64,000 nt of DNA. Origin: Streptomyces sulfonofaciens (GTDB lineage: Bacteria > Actinomycetota > Actinomycetes > Streptomycetales > Streptomycetaceae). Both the position numbers and the translations under genes were made by a program. Below are positions 1-7,972 of this stretch, one piece after another; positions within the stretch are counted from its first letter, which is position 1, and every line of letters starts with the position of its first letter. A model generated the notes under the pieces. It saw only the letters and a list, made by a program, of their open reading frames with translations, made no database searches and had not been told where the DNA came from. The DNA is taken from positions 186,001 through 250,000 of the forward strand of contig NZ_BNCD01000011.1 of the NCBI RefSeq assembly GCF_014656295.1, read 5' to 3'.

Positions 1-1
1 G

Positions 2-310
2 TCCCACATGTCCACCGGGCTGCGCTCCGCCGAGTCCCAGGCGCTCGACCACCTGCCGGACTCCGACGTGAAGGCCGCGCTCCAGGCGATCCCCGAGGAG
101 TTCCGCATCGCGGTCTACCTCGCCGACGTCGAGGGCTTTGCGTACAAGGAGATCGCGGACATCATGGGGACACCCATCGGTACGGTGATGTCCCGGTTGC
201 ACCGCGGCCGCCGGCAGTTGCGCGGCATGCTGGAGGACTACGCGAGGGACCGCGGCCTGGTCCCGGCCGGCGCCGGAGAGTCGAACGGAACGAAAGGCTC
301 GGCCTCATGA
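2..310 (+). CDS. sigR: RNA polymerase sigma factor SigR, C-terminal part
   Basis: The window opens inside this gene; only the last 102 residues are present and the true start lies upstream. The product is the group 4 (ECF) sigma factor that directs the thiol-oxidative (disulphide) stress regulon in Streptomyces. What is visible is region 4: the promoter -35 binding helix-turn-helix with FAYKEIADIMGTPIGTVMSR followed by LHRGRRQLR, typical of RpoE/SigR-type factors, and the SigR-type tail. Its TGA overlaps the ATG of rsrA in an ATGA junction, so the sigma factor and its antagonist are translationally coupled. The promoter and autoregulatory SigR site are outside the window. Confidence 0.95.
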   Translation, partial: SHMSTGLRSAESQALDHLPDSDVKAALQAIPEEFRIAVYLADVEGFAYKEIADIMGTPIGTVMSRLHRGRRQLRGMLEDYARDRGLVPAGAGESNGTKGSAS

Positions 311-609
311 GCTGCGGAGAGCCGCACGAGACGGACTGCAGTGAAGTACTGGATCATCTCTATGAGTTCCTGGACCGCGAGATGCCCGATGCCGACTGCA
401 CCAAGTTCGAGCACCACTTCGAGGAGTGCTCGCCGTGCCTGGAGAAGTACGGCCTGGAGCAGGCCGTGAAGAAGCTGGTCAAGCGGTGCTGCGGGCATGA
501 CGACGTGCCCAGCGACCTGCGGGACAAGGTCATGGGGCGGATCGATCTGATCCGCTCCGGCCAGTCCGTTCCGGACGGCGATGTGACCGCCGCGGCGGAC
601 GGTAGCTGA
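307..609 (+). CDS. rsrA: Redox-sensing zinc anti-sigma factor RsrA
   Basis: A 100-residue ZAS-family anti-sigma factor that holds SigR inactive while reduced and zinc-bound, and releases it when its cysteines form disulphides. The diagnostic residues sit at the positions known for S. coelicolor RsrA: Cys11, His37, Cys41 and Cys44 (H-x3-C-x2-C in HFEECSPC), plus a CC pair at 61-62 and Cys3. It starts in the ATGA overlap with sigR, so the two are co-translated. Family knowledge supplies the redox mechanism; the sequence shows the metal and thiol ligands directly. Confidence 0.96.
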   Translation: MSCGEPHETDCSEVLDHLYEFLDREMPDADCTKFEHHFEECSPCLEKYGLEQAVKKLVKRCCGHDDVPSDLRDKVMGRIDLIRSGQSVPDGDVTAAADGS

Positions 610-1134
610 GCGCCGCCGCGCGGGCGCCGGTGCCGGCGTCGCCGCGGAGCACGGGCGCCTGGGCACCGCGTGCCGGTTGCCGCCGGACGCCTTCCGACGG
701 CCGCGGGTGCCTCTCGGCGGACGTCTTTCACGGCCGCGGGGCACCTGCCACCTGTCACCAGCCGCGGGGCGCCTGCCACCACTCACCGGACTGCCGCCAC
801 CGGACGCGGGCGCCCCTCACCGGACCCCTCACGTCGCACGCCGATCGCGGGTGCCCGGTGTGCCGCCGCGGCGGGCGCGGAGCGCGTCGGGAGACCGGCG
901 GGGCGGACGCGGGCATGCGGGGACGCGGGGCGTCGCCCCGGTGCGAGGCGTCAGCCTGATGCGCCCGCCTTCTCCTCCTTTCACTCGAATGCGCTAATCC
1001 GGTCCCGCTGCGCGTGGCGAATCGCCCGTTGTGGCCCCCGCGCCGCGGCTGCCGCCCTATTCTCCGGAACCTGATCGGGCTGGCCGGCTCCGTACCGGAC
1101 CGCCCGGGCGTCCGGTCAGGGGGAGGAGGGCGCG
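610..1134 (+). other. Spacer between rsrA and the HD-GYP gene
   Basis: About 525 bases with no convincing gene; the reading frames crossing it are Arg/Pro/Gly-rich and look like composition artefacts. Between roughly 690 and 850 there are imperfect direct repeats around CCGCGGGG and GCCTGCCACC. The notable element is the 16-base motif near 976 (separate entry). A strong ribosome site (GGGGGAGGAGGG) lies just before the next start at 1135. Confidence 0.6.
976..991 (+). promoter_or_regulatory. Shared motif TCCTTTCACTCGAATG upstream of HD-GYP gene
   Basis: The sequence TCCTTTCACTCGAATG lies about 144 bases before the HD-GYP start. A near-identical copy (15 of 16 positions) occurs on the other strand upstream of wblE at 24744-24759. 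Two long matches in otherwise unrelated spacers suggest a binding site or part of a promoter; the factor is unknown to me. Confidence 0.4.
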
Positions 1135-2682
1135 ATGCGGCCGGTGCCGGGATGGCGCAGCGGGGCCGTGTCCGGTGCCGTGCTGGCCGCCGCCTGCCCC
1201 GCCGCCCCGGCCCTGCTGCCCGGCGCGCGCACCCCCTGGGGCACCGTCGCCCTGCTCGCCGCGCTCTACGCGGCCTGTGAGCAACTGCCGCGCTGCCGCC
1301 CGCTGCGCGACCGCGCCCCCGCCGGTATGGGGGCCTTCTTCCCCGTGCTGCTCGCCGGGGCCTGCCTGCTGCCGCCCGCGGCGGCCGCGCTGGCGGCGGT
1401 GCCCGGCGCGCTGCTCGCGCCCGTCGCGCAGCGTCCGGGCTGGCCGCGGCGCGGCTGGCGCACCGCGCAGCTCTCGCTCGCGTGCTGGGCCGCCGCGTCC
1501 GTGTACGGCGCGCTGGACGGTCCTGCGGCACTCGGGGGAACGGGCGGCGGTGTGCCGTCCGACGCACGCCTCGGGGCGCCGGCCCCGGTGCAGGGCCACG
1601 TCCTGCCCCCGGTGCCACCCGACGTCCCCTGGCTGCTGGTGACCGCCGCGGCCATGGCGCTCGCCTTCTGCGCGGTGCTCACCGTGCTCGACGGCGGTGC
1701 CCTCGCCGCGGTCACCGGGACCTTCCCCGTGCCGCCCAGCCCCTGGCGCAGGGCCTCGCCGCGGATCGCCTGGGGCGGACTCTTCCTGCGCTCGCTGGCA
1801 CCGGTGGCGGTGCACGGGCTGGCCGGGCTGCTGATGGCGGTGCTGTGGCGAAGCCCGTACGGCTGGCCCGCGGCGCTGCTCGTGCTGCTGCCGATGTCGA
1901 TCTCGTACTGGATGTTCGCCCAGTACCACCGGGAGCGCGCCGCCCACCAGGCGACCGTCCGGGCGCTCGTCCAGGCCGTGGACATCAAGGACGGCTACAC
2001 CCGCGGGCACAGCGAGCGCGTCGGACTGGCGTCCGTGATGATCGCGCAGGAGCTGGGCATGGACCGCCAGCGGGTGGAGGCGCTGCGCCTCGCCGGCCTC
2101 CTGCACGACGTCGGCAAGCTCGGGGTGCCGACCCGGCTGCTGCGCAAGGAAGGTCCGCTGACCCCCCAGGAACGGCGCCTCATGGAGCTCCATCCGGAGT
2201 ACGGCGACGAGATGGTGCGCGGCATCGGCGCCCTCGGCGAGGCGCGCGGGGCGATCCTGCACCACCACGAGCGCATCGACGGCACCGGCTACCCCTACGG
2301 CCTGCGCGGCACCCAGATCCCCGAGTGCGCGCGGATCGTCGCCGTTGCCGACGCCTTCGACGCCATGACCTCGACCCGCTCGTACCGCAGGGCACGCCCG
2401 GTCCGGGCTGCCGTGGACGAGCTGAGGAGGTGCGCGGGCGTGCAGTTCGACCCCCGGATGGTCCGGGCCCTGGTGAGCGCCCTCGCACGCCACGGGTGGC
2501 GCCCCTGCGCCGCGGCCCCGGACGGCCCCGGCCCGCGCGCGGACGCGCCGTCCACGGCGCCTGCCGCGGTCCTGGCAGAAGAGCCGGCGGCGCCGCCGGC
2601 ATCCGGGCGGCAGCCGGCGGGAGCCGCCGCGGGCCGGCAGCCGGCGGGCGGGCACGGGCGGCGCACGGGGGACGGCGCATGA
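1135..2682 (+). CDS. Membrane-anchored HD-GYP domain protein, candidate c-di-GMP phosphodiesterase
   Basis: 515 residues. The first 260 are hydrophobic with several membrane segments (clearest near 35-50, 68-98, 165-195 and 215-262). The C-terminal half is an HD-GYP domain: GHSERV at 291-296, the metal pair His324-Asp325 in LLHDVGK, and the signature HHERIDGTGYP at 377-387, followed by VADAFDAMTSTRSYR. HD-GYP proteins hydrolyse cyclic di-GMP, and all signature residues are intact here, so activity is plausible. The last 55 residues are Ala/Pro/Gly-rich. It starts at ATG 1135 with a strong GGAGGAGGG ribosome site. A second, degenerate HD protein follows closely on the same strand, suggesting a paired sensor. 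Confidence 0.85.
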   Translation: MRPVPGWRSGAVSGAVLAAACPAAPALLPGARTPWGTVALLAALYAACEQLPRCRPLRDRAPAGMGAFFPVLLAGACLLPPAAAALAAVPGALLAPVAQRPGWPRRGWRTAQLSLACWAAASVYGALDGPAALGGTGGGVPSDARLGAPAPVQGHVLPPVPPDVPWLLVTAAAMALAFCAVLTVLDGGALAAVTGTFPVPPSPWRRASPRIAWGGLFLRSLAPVAVHGLAGLLMAVLWRSPYGWPAALLVLLPMSISYWMFAQYHRERAAHQATVRALVQAVDIKDGYTRGHSERVGLASVMIAQELGMDRQRVEALRLAGLLHDVGKLGVPTRLLRKEGPLTPQERRLMELHPEYGDEMVRGIGALGEARGAILHHHERIDGTGYPYGLRGTQIPECARIVAVADAFDAMTSTRSYRRARPVRAAVDELRRCAGVQFDPRMVRALVSALARHGWRPCAAAPDGPGPRADAPSTAPAAVLAEEPAAPPASGRQPAGAAAGRQPAGGHGRRTGDGA

Positions 2683-2713
2683 CGGCGCCCCGCACACGGC
2701 GGACGGTTCCCGG

Positions 2714-4315
2714 GTGCCGGCGGGGGAGGGGCGGCGTCCGCGGTGGCCGACCGGGGAGCGCCGCCGGCCACCGGGGCCGTCGCCCGGGCGCGCCCGGGTG
2801 TGCGCCCCGGCTGCGGACCACCGGCCGCGGGCGGCGCCGGCGCACCACCTGGTGCCCATGGCGCCGGCGCACGGCGAACGGTTGCCCATGGTGTCGGCGC
2901 ACGGCGAACGGTTGCCCATGGTGTCGGCGCACGGCGGGCGAAGGCGTGTACCGGCGGGTGGGCGGCGTCGGGCGCGCGTGCCCGGCGCCGCGGTGGCGGG
3001 CGCGGTGAACAGGGCCACGGGAGGGGCCGCGGCACCGGTGCTCGCGGGCCTGTACGGGGCCGCTGCGCTGGTGGCCGCAGCGGCGGCCGTGGGCACCGCG
3101 TTGCACGGGGCCCAGGAACGCGGCACCGCCCTCGCCTTCGGCGTGCTCATCGCGGCGGGGGAGGCGGCGCGGTGCGGGCGGGCGGGCGACCGCGAGCCCG
3201 CACCGCTGGCCGTCGCGGGCGCCCTGGCCTACGCGCTGCTCGGCCACGAGGCCGGCCGGGCCACGCACCAGGACCCCGCCCAGGTGGTCACCGTCGTCCT
3301 CGCGGCCGTCCTCGCGGGCAGCGTGCCGCACATCGCGGCGGGTCGCGGGCCGCACCCGGACCATGTCGTGCGGCGCGTGCTCACCGTGGCCTTCGCGGCC
3401 GTGTGCGCACACCCGCTGCGCTCGGCGGGGCCCACCGGGGAAGACCCCGAGCAGGGCGCGACGCAGGTGTTGCTGATCGCGCTGCTCCTGGCGGCGACGG
3501 TGCTGTGCGACGCCGTGCTCGCCGCCGCGCTGGCATGCGTCCGCGGCGGACGGCCGTTCGAGCGCCTGCTCCGCGACGAGGTGCGCGCGCGGCGCGGCCT
3601 CGGCTCGGCACTGGCTGCCACCGGCGCCGCGATGTCCCTGGGAGTGGCCGTCGCAGGGCTGTGGGCGCTGCCGCTGTTCTCGCTGCCGCTGATGCTCACC
3701 CAGCTCTCCTACCGGCGGCACGCGGCCGTCCGCGCCCTCTACCTGCAGACCGTGGCCTCCCTGGCCAGGGCCACGGAGATCGCCGGCTGCACACCGCGGG
3801 GCCACGCCCGGCGGGTGGCCGCCCTCAGCCGTGCGATCGGCCGCGACCTCGGCCTCGGCAGGCACGACCTCACGGTTCTGGAGTACGCGGCGCTGATGCA
3901 CGACACCGGGCAGTTGTCCCTGCTCGATCCGGTGCCCGCGGGCGCCACCGCCTCGCTGCCCGCGGACGAGCAGCGGCGCATCGCCCGCCTCGGCGGCGCC
4001 GTGGTGCGCAGGACCGGCGTGGACGCGGCGGTTGCCGAGGCCGTGGAGCAGCAGGCGGCTCCGTACCGCGAGCAGCCGCTCGCCGCCCGTGTCGTCCGGG
4101 TGGCGAACGCGTACGACGAGATGGCCCGGGAAGGCGGACCTGCGGGACCGCTCGCCGCCCTGGAACGGCTCCGCCTCGCCGGCGGCGACTACCAGCCGGA
4201 GATCGTGGAGGCGCTGGCGCGGGTGCTGGCGAGGGACGGGGTGCCGACGGCGGACGCGGCACCGGTGGGGGAGGGGGCGGCGGCCCGGGACGGTGCACCG
4301 GCCCGGGACGGGTAG
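2714..4315 (+). CDS. Membrane HD-domain protein with degenerate GYP region
   Basis: 533 residues if the GTG at 2714 is used; no good ribosome site is visible, and the recognisable protein may begin at GTG 3005 (VNRATGGAAAPVLAGL), where membrane segments start. Third-position GC stays high from 2714, so the longer form cannot be excluded. Several hydrophobic segments span about 3020-3720. The C-terminal region keeps a His-Asp pair in LMHDTGQLSLL but the site corresponding to HHExxDGxGYP reads EQQAAPYREQ, so c-di-GMP hydrolysis is unlikely. It may be a non-catalytic paralogue or partner of the HD-GYP protein just upstream. The N-terminal part contains a 30-base tandem repeat. Confidence 0.7.
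   Translation: MPAGEGRRPRWPTGERRRPPGPSPGRARVCAPAADHRPRAAPAHHLVPMAPAHGERLPMVSAHGERLPMVSAHGGRRRVPAGGRRRARVPGAAVAGAVNRATGGAAAPVLAGLYGAAALVAAAAAVGTALHGAQERGTALAFGVLIAAGEAARCGRAGDREPAPLAVAGALAYALLGHEAGRATHQDPAQVVTVVLAAVLAGSVPHIAAGRGPHPDHVVRRVLTVAFAAVCAHPLRSAGPTGEDPEQGATQVLLIALLLAATVLCDAVLAAALACVRGGRPFERLLRDEVRARRGLGSALAATGAAMSLGVAVAGLWALPLFSLPLMLTQLSYRRHAAVRALYLQTVASLARATEIAGCTPRGHARRVAALSRAIGRDLGLGRHDLTVLEYAALMHDTGQLSLLDPVPAGATASLPADEQRRIARLGGAVVRRTGVDAAVAEAVEQQAAPYREQPLAARVVRVANAYDEMAREGGPAGPLAALERLRLAGGDYQPEIVEALARVLARDGVPTADAAPVGEGAAARDGAPARDG
2854..2936 (+). repeat. 30-bp direct repeat, nearly three copies
   Basis: Units start at 2854, 2884 and 2914; the core is GCCCATGGTGTCGGCGCACG. The first unit differs at a few bases (GCGCCG for GTGTCG) and the third is truncated. 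The period is a multiple of three, so it adds ten-residue repeats if the long form of the second HD protein is translated. Each unit carries an in-frame ATG, which makes the true start of that gene hard to place. Confidence 0.85.
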
Positions 4316-4592
4316 GGCCCGGTGGCGCGGCGGGCGAGTCCTCGCGGACGGTCCGCCCGGTGGGCCCGGGCCTCCTTTCCAAGGCGCCCCGCGAGCGCTC
4401 CACGAGCACCTCGCGCCGTCTGCGCCGGTGCGGTCTGACCGGGCGGAAGGTGGGTAACCCATGGGTAATGAGCGACTGTCCGACCGTACGTGGTTGGATG
4501 CGAAGGAGAGGGTGTCCGGGGGCGCGTAGGCCGCAGTGGTGCCCTCTCCGGGGGCGGCCCCCGGGCTCCGGTCCAGACGGCAGGCGGGAATC

Positions 4593-5573
4593 GTGAGGAT
4601 CTTCGGCAAGGGACGGCAGCGGCCCTCCGCCTCGTGGCGGCAGGCCACCGACCGGGCGTTCACGCTGATCGGCGACGGCCGGTACGAGGACGCGGGCGCG
4701 TTGCTCACGCGTGCGGCGGACCTGGAGCCGTGGCTCTCGGAGTCCTGGTTCAACCTCGCCCTGCTGCACAAGTTCCGGCACGACTGGGAACAGGCGCGCG
4801 CCGCGGGCCTGCGCGCCGTCGCGCTGCTCGACCGCGAGGCGGGCGCTCCGGACTGGTGGAACGTCGGCATCGCGGCCACCGCCCTGCAGGACTGGCCGCT
4901 GGCCCGGCGCGCCTGGCAGGCGTACGGCCTGAAGGTGCCCGGCGGCCCCGCGGCGGCCGGTGAGCCGCTGGGCATGGAGCTGGGCAGCGCGGCCGTCCGG
5001 CTCTCCCCGGAGGGCGAGGCCGAGGTCGTGTGGGGCCGACGGCTCGATCCGGCCCGCATCGAGGTGCTCTCCATCCCGCTGCCGTCCTCGGGGCGCCGCT
5101 GGGGCGAGGTGGTCCTGCACGACGGAGTGCCGCACGGCGAGCGGACCACCGCCGCCGGGCACGCGTACCCCGTCTTCGACGAGATCGAGCTGTGGGCGCC
5201 GTCGCCGGTGCCCACCTGGGTGGTGCTGCTCGAAGCGGCCACCGAGGAGGACCGCGACGCCCTGGAACGGCTGGCCGCCGACGCGGGTTTCGCCGCGGAG
5301 GACTGGTCGTCGTCGGTGCGGCTGCTGTGCCGGATGTGCTCCGAGAGCCGGATGCCGAGCGACGAGGGCGACGGGGACCACCTGGACCCGCACGACCACA
5401 GCGAGCCCGGCCACCCCGGGCCGCTCGGCCACCGGACCGACGGGCAGTTGTGGGTACCGGAGCGCGAGTGCGGGATCGCCGCCCCCGCTTCGCTGGTCAG
5501 CGGGCTGCTGGAGAGCTGGGTCGCGGACAGCCCCGACTCCCGCGCCTGGCGCGACCTCGAAGAGGTCTGCTGA
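4593..5573 (+). CDS. TPR-containing protein of unknown function
   Basis: 326 residues from GTG 4593 (VRIFGKGRQRPSASW). The N-terminal 110 residues are helical with tetratricopeptide-like repeats (FTLIGDGRYEDAGALLTRAA, then SWFNLALLHKF and WWNVGIAATALQDW). The remainder is a conserved-looking alpha/beta region with no motif I recognise, containing CRMCSESRMPS and a His/Asp-rich stretch (DGDHLDPHDHSEPGHPG) that could bind metal. From memory it matches the gene that sits between the HD proteins and deformylase in related species. The spacer before it (4316-4592) contains the perfect palindrome ACCCATGGGT near 4457 but no clear promoter. Confidence 0.75.
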   Translation: MRIFGKGRQRPSASWRQATDRAFTLIGDGRYEDAGALLTRAADLEPWLSESWFNLALLHKFRHDWEQARAAGLRAVALLDREAGAPDWWNVGIAATALQDWPLARRAWQAYGLKVPGGPAAAGEPLGMELGSAAVRLSPEGEAEVVWGRRLDPARIEVLSIPLPSSGRRWGEVVLHDGVPHGERTTAAGHAYPVFDEIELWAPSPVPTWVVLLEAATEEDRDALERLAADAGFAAEDWSSSVRLLCRMCSESRMPSDEGDGDHLDPHDHSEPGHPGPLGHRTDGQLWVPERECGIAAPASLVSGLLESWVADSPDSRAWRDLEEVC

Positions 5574-5691
5574 CCTCCGCCACCGGTCGCGCGCGGTCGT
5601 TCGCCGTATCCGCCTCTGGCCGCCCCGGCGGGCGCCGTAGGCTGTACCGGCAGCACACACCACGGTTTCCAGGAAGGCGTACGGCTAAGAG

Positions 5692-6360
5692 ATGGCGCAG
5701 CAGGACACTGAGCAGCAGCGGGCCCGGGCCTCGGCGGACTCGGCGGTGCTCCCCGTCGACGACGAGGGCTTCGTCATCGACACCGAGGACTGCGAGGGGC
5801 GTGAGGCCGCCTACCGCGAGCGCGGCACGTCCCGCCCGATCACCGTCGTCGGCAATCCGGTGCTGCACCGGGAGTGCAGGGACGTCACCGAGTTCGACGA
5901 CGACCTGGCCCGGCTCGTCGACGACATGTTCGCCAGCCAGCGGACCGCCGAGGGCGTGGGCCTGGCGGCCAACCAGATCGGCGTCGACCTGAAGGTCTTC
6001 GTCTACGACTGCCCCGACGACGACAACAACCGCCACGTCGGCGTCGTCTGCAACCCCGTCATCCAGGAACTGCCCGCCGAACTGCGCCGCCTCGACGACT
6101 CGAACGAGGGCTGCCTGTCCGTGCCCACCGCCTACGCCGCGCTGGCCCGTCCCGACTACGCGGTCGTGACCGGGCAGGACGAGAAGGGCAACCCCATCAG
6201 GGTGCGCGGCACCGGCTACTTCGCGCGCTGCCTCCAGCACGAGACGGACCACCTCTACGGCTCGCTCTACATCGACCGCCTCTCCAAGCGGGAACGCAAG
6301 GAGGCACTGCGCCAGATGGCGGAGGGCACCCCGCGCTATCCGACCGTGCCCAACGACTGA
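5692..6360 (+). CDS. def: Peptide deformylase
   Basis: 222 residues. Removes the formyl group from the initiating methionine of nascent proteins in the cytoplasm. All three family motifs are present: motif I GVGLAANQIG, motif II NEGCLSVP (metal-ligand Cys), and motif III QHETDHLYG (HExxH-type metal site). The N-terminal 50-residue extension before the core (VVGNPVLHRECRDVTEF) is longer than in E. coli, and the acidic start resembles other Streptomyces deformylases. AGGAAGG at 5671-5677 is the likely ribosome site and TAGGCT at 5638-5643 is a plausible -10 hexamer without an obvious -35. Confidence 0.95.
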   Translation: MAQQDTEQQRARASADSAVLPVDDEGFVIDTEDCEGREAAYRERGTSRPITVVGNPVLHRECRDVTEFDDDLARLVDDMFASQRTAEGVGLAANQIGVDLKVFVYDCPDDDNNRHVGVVCNPVIQELPAELRRLDDSNEGCLSVPTAYAALARPDYAVVTGQDEKGNPIRVRGTGYFARCLQHETDHLYGSLYIDRLSKRERKEALRQMAEGTPRYPTVPND

Positions 6361-6426
6361 CCCCTGTCGCGTCCGACGGCGGACCCGGTCGCGTCCGACG
6401 GACGGTTGACCCGGTCTCCCTCGGAC

Positions 6427-6539
6427 GACTGATCTGCTCCTGTCCGGTGACCGGCACGGTCGCGTTCGGCGACTGACCTGTTCGTGTCCGGTGACCGGCA
6501 CGGCCGTGCCCGGCCAACGACCCGCCGTGCCCGGCCAAC
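6427..6539 (+). repeat. Short direct repeats downstream of def
   Basis: A unit of about 44 bases is present twice in tandem: TGTCCGGTGACCGGCACGG occurs at 6441-6459 and 6485-6503, each preceded by GACTGAYCTG. A shorter repeat, CCGTGCCCGGCCAAC, occurs at 6504-6518 and 6525-6539. The whole 508-base spacer 6361-6868 otherwise holds no gene I can support; its right end (from about 6660) is less GC-rich and probably carries the promoter of the terpene operon. Confidence 0.8.
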
Positions 6540-6868
6540 CAGCCGGTCGTGCCGGCGGACCAGCCAGGCGCCCCGGGGCGCATCCGCGTCCCGGGCGCCA
6601 TCGCGCGCCCCCGGGCACCGTCGCACGTCCCCCTGCGCCTGGCCGGGAACTCCTCGGTTGGGCGTATTCTTTTGGCATATGCCAGATGCCGCGGTCACCC
6701 AAAATGCGGCAACGGGGACATGTTCTCGGCATCTCATCCTGGCAGGTGCTGTGAATCTATTCCCCTGACCCTCCGTTGTGGTGCTGAATGGAATGCGCGG
6801 GGATACAGACCGGCGCACGCCCGGCGACGGGGTGGCGTGTGCCAGACGGACGGCTGAGAGGGGTTTTC

Positions 6869-7972
6869 ATGCCTGCTTTCTCATACAGCACTTCACGGAC
6901 AACACCGGCGCCGACGCTCTTGGCGACGGACATTTCGGTACCAGCGGCACTCCGCATGCCGAAGGTGGAGTCACTTTTTCCACGTCATCGCCATATGTTT
7001 TGGCCAGAGCTTCAACGGAGCGCAAGGTCCTGGCTGCTCGAAAAGCGGCTCATGCCCGCGGACAAGGTCGCGGAGTACGCGGACGCGCTCTGCTACACGG
7101 ATCTTGTGGCGGGCTACTACGTCGACGCCCCTGACGAAGTGGTCTCGGCGATAGCCGACTTCAGCACGTGGTTCTTCGTGTGGGACGACAGACACGACCG
7201 CGACGCCGTGCACGGCCGTGCCGACGCCTGGCGGACGCTGCGCGAGCACCTGCACGCCGCGCTCGACGACCCCGAGTCGCACGGCGACCACCACGACCCG
7301 CTGGTCGCGGCGTTCGCCGAGTGCGTGCAGCGGCTCTTCTCGCACCTCGGCCCGGCCTGGAACGCCCGCTTCGCCCGGCACTTCCACGCGGTGATCGAGG
7401 CATACGACCAGGAATTCACCAACCGCCGCACGGGAACGGTGCCGACGGTCGGGGCCTACATAGAACTGCGCCGTCACACATTCGCCCACCATGTCTGGCT
7501 CGACCTTCTGGAACTCGCCGCCGACCATGAACTCCCGGACGCCGTGCGCAACCATCCCGAATACCGCAGGGCCGGTCTTGCGTCCCAGGATTTCTCGGCG
7601 TGGTACAACGACCTCTGCTCGCTTCCCAAGGAAATAGCGGGGGACGAGGTCCACAATCTTGGGATCAGTCTCATTCAGCACGAGAAAATATCCCTGGAAG
7701 GCGCGGTCGCAGAAGTGCGGCTGCGGGCGGCCAGTCGTATCACCGAATTCCTGGAGGCGGAACGCGAGGTGCTGCGAATGGCGGAAGAAGCGGAGGACGG
7801 CACACACGAGGGCGATGCACTCGGTGCCGGTTTGAGAATGTGTCTTTTCAATATGCGCAACTGGTTCTCGTCGGTCTACTGGTTCCACCACGAGTCGGGC
7901 CGCTACCGCGTGGACACCTGGGACGACAGGTCCACCCCGCCCTACATCAGCGATCCGGCAGGTGACGCATGA
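6869..7972 (+). CDS. Epi-isozizaene synthase (class I sesquiterpene cyclase)
   Basis: 367 residues. Converts farnesyl diphosphate to the tricyclic sesquiterpene epi-isozizaene, the first step of albaflavenone biosynthesis. The aspartate-rich motif is DDRHD at 106-110 within FFVWDDRHDRD, and the NSE/DTE metal motif is NDLCSLPKE at 247-255; both match the S. coelicolor enzyme as I remember it. The start at ATG 6869 has GAGAGGGG at 6856-6863; a longer reading from 6788 would add a poor N-terminus. The stop overlaps the P450 start (ATGA). Codon use is slightly less GC3-biased than the flanking genes (AAA, ATA and TTT codons occur), a common trait of terpene genes. Confidence 0.95.
   Translation: MPAFSYSTSRTTPAPTLLATDISVPAALRMPKVESLFPRHRHMFWPELQRSARSWLLEKRLMPADKVAEYADALCYTDLVAGYYVDAPDEVVSAIADFSTWFFVWDDRHDRDAVHGRADAWRTLREHLHAALDDPESHGDHHDPLVAAFAECVQRLFSHLGPAWNARFARHFHAVIEAYDQEFTNRRTGTVPTVGAYIELRRHTFAHHVWLDLLELAADHELPDAVRNHPEYRRAGLASQDFSAWYNDLCSLPKEIAGDEVHNLGISLIQHEKISLEGAVAEVRLRAASRITEFLEAEREVLRMAEEAEDGTHEGDALGAGLRMCLFNMRNWFSSVYWFHHESGRYRVDTWDDRSTPPYISDPAGDA

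Noticed and set aside
2679..3008. A 109-codon frame beginning in an ATGA overlap with the HD-GYP stop and ending in a GTGA overlap with an in-frame start of the next gene
   Set aside because: Tempting because of the two overlaps, but it is Arg/Gly/Thr-rich, its third-position GC is poorer than the alternative frame across the repeats, and no ribosome site or motif is present.
2180..5656. Minus-strand frame of 1158 codons across the HD proteins
   Set aside because: Arg/Pro-rich translation antisense to two membrane HD proteins and the TPR gene.
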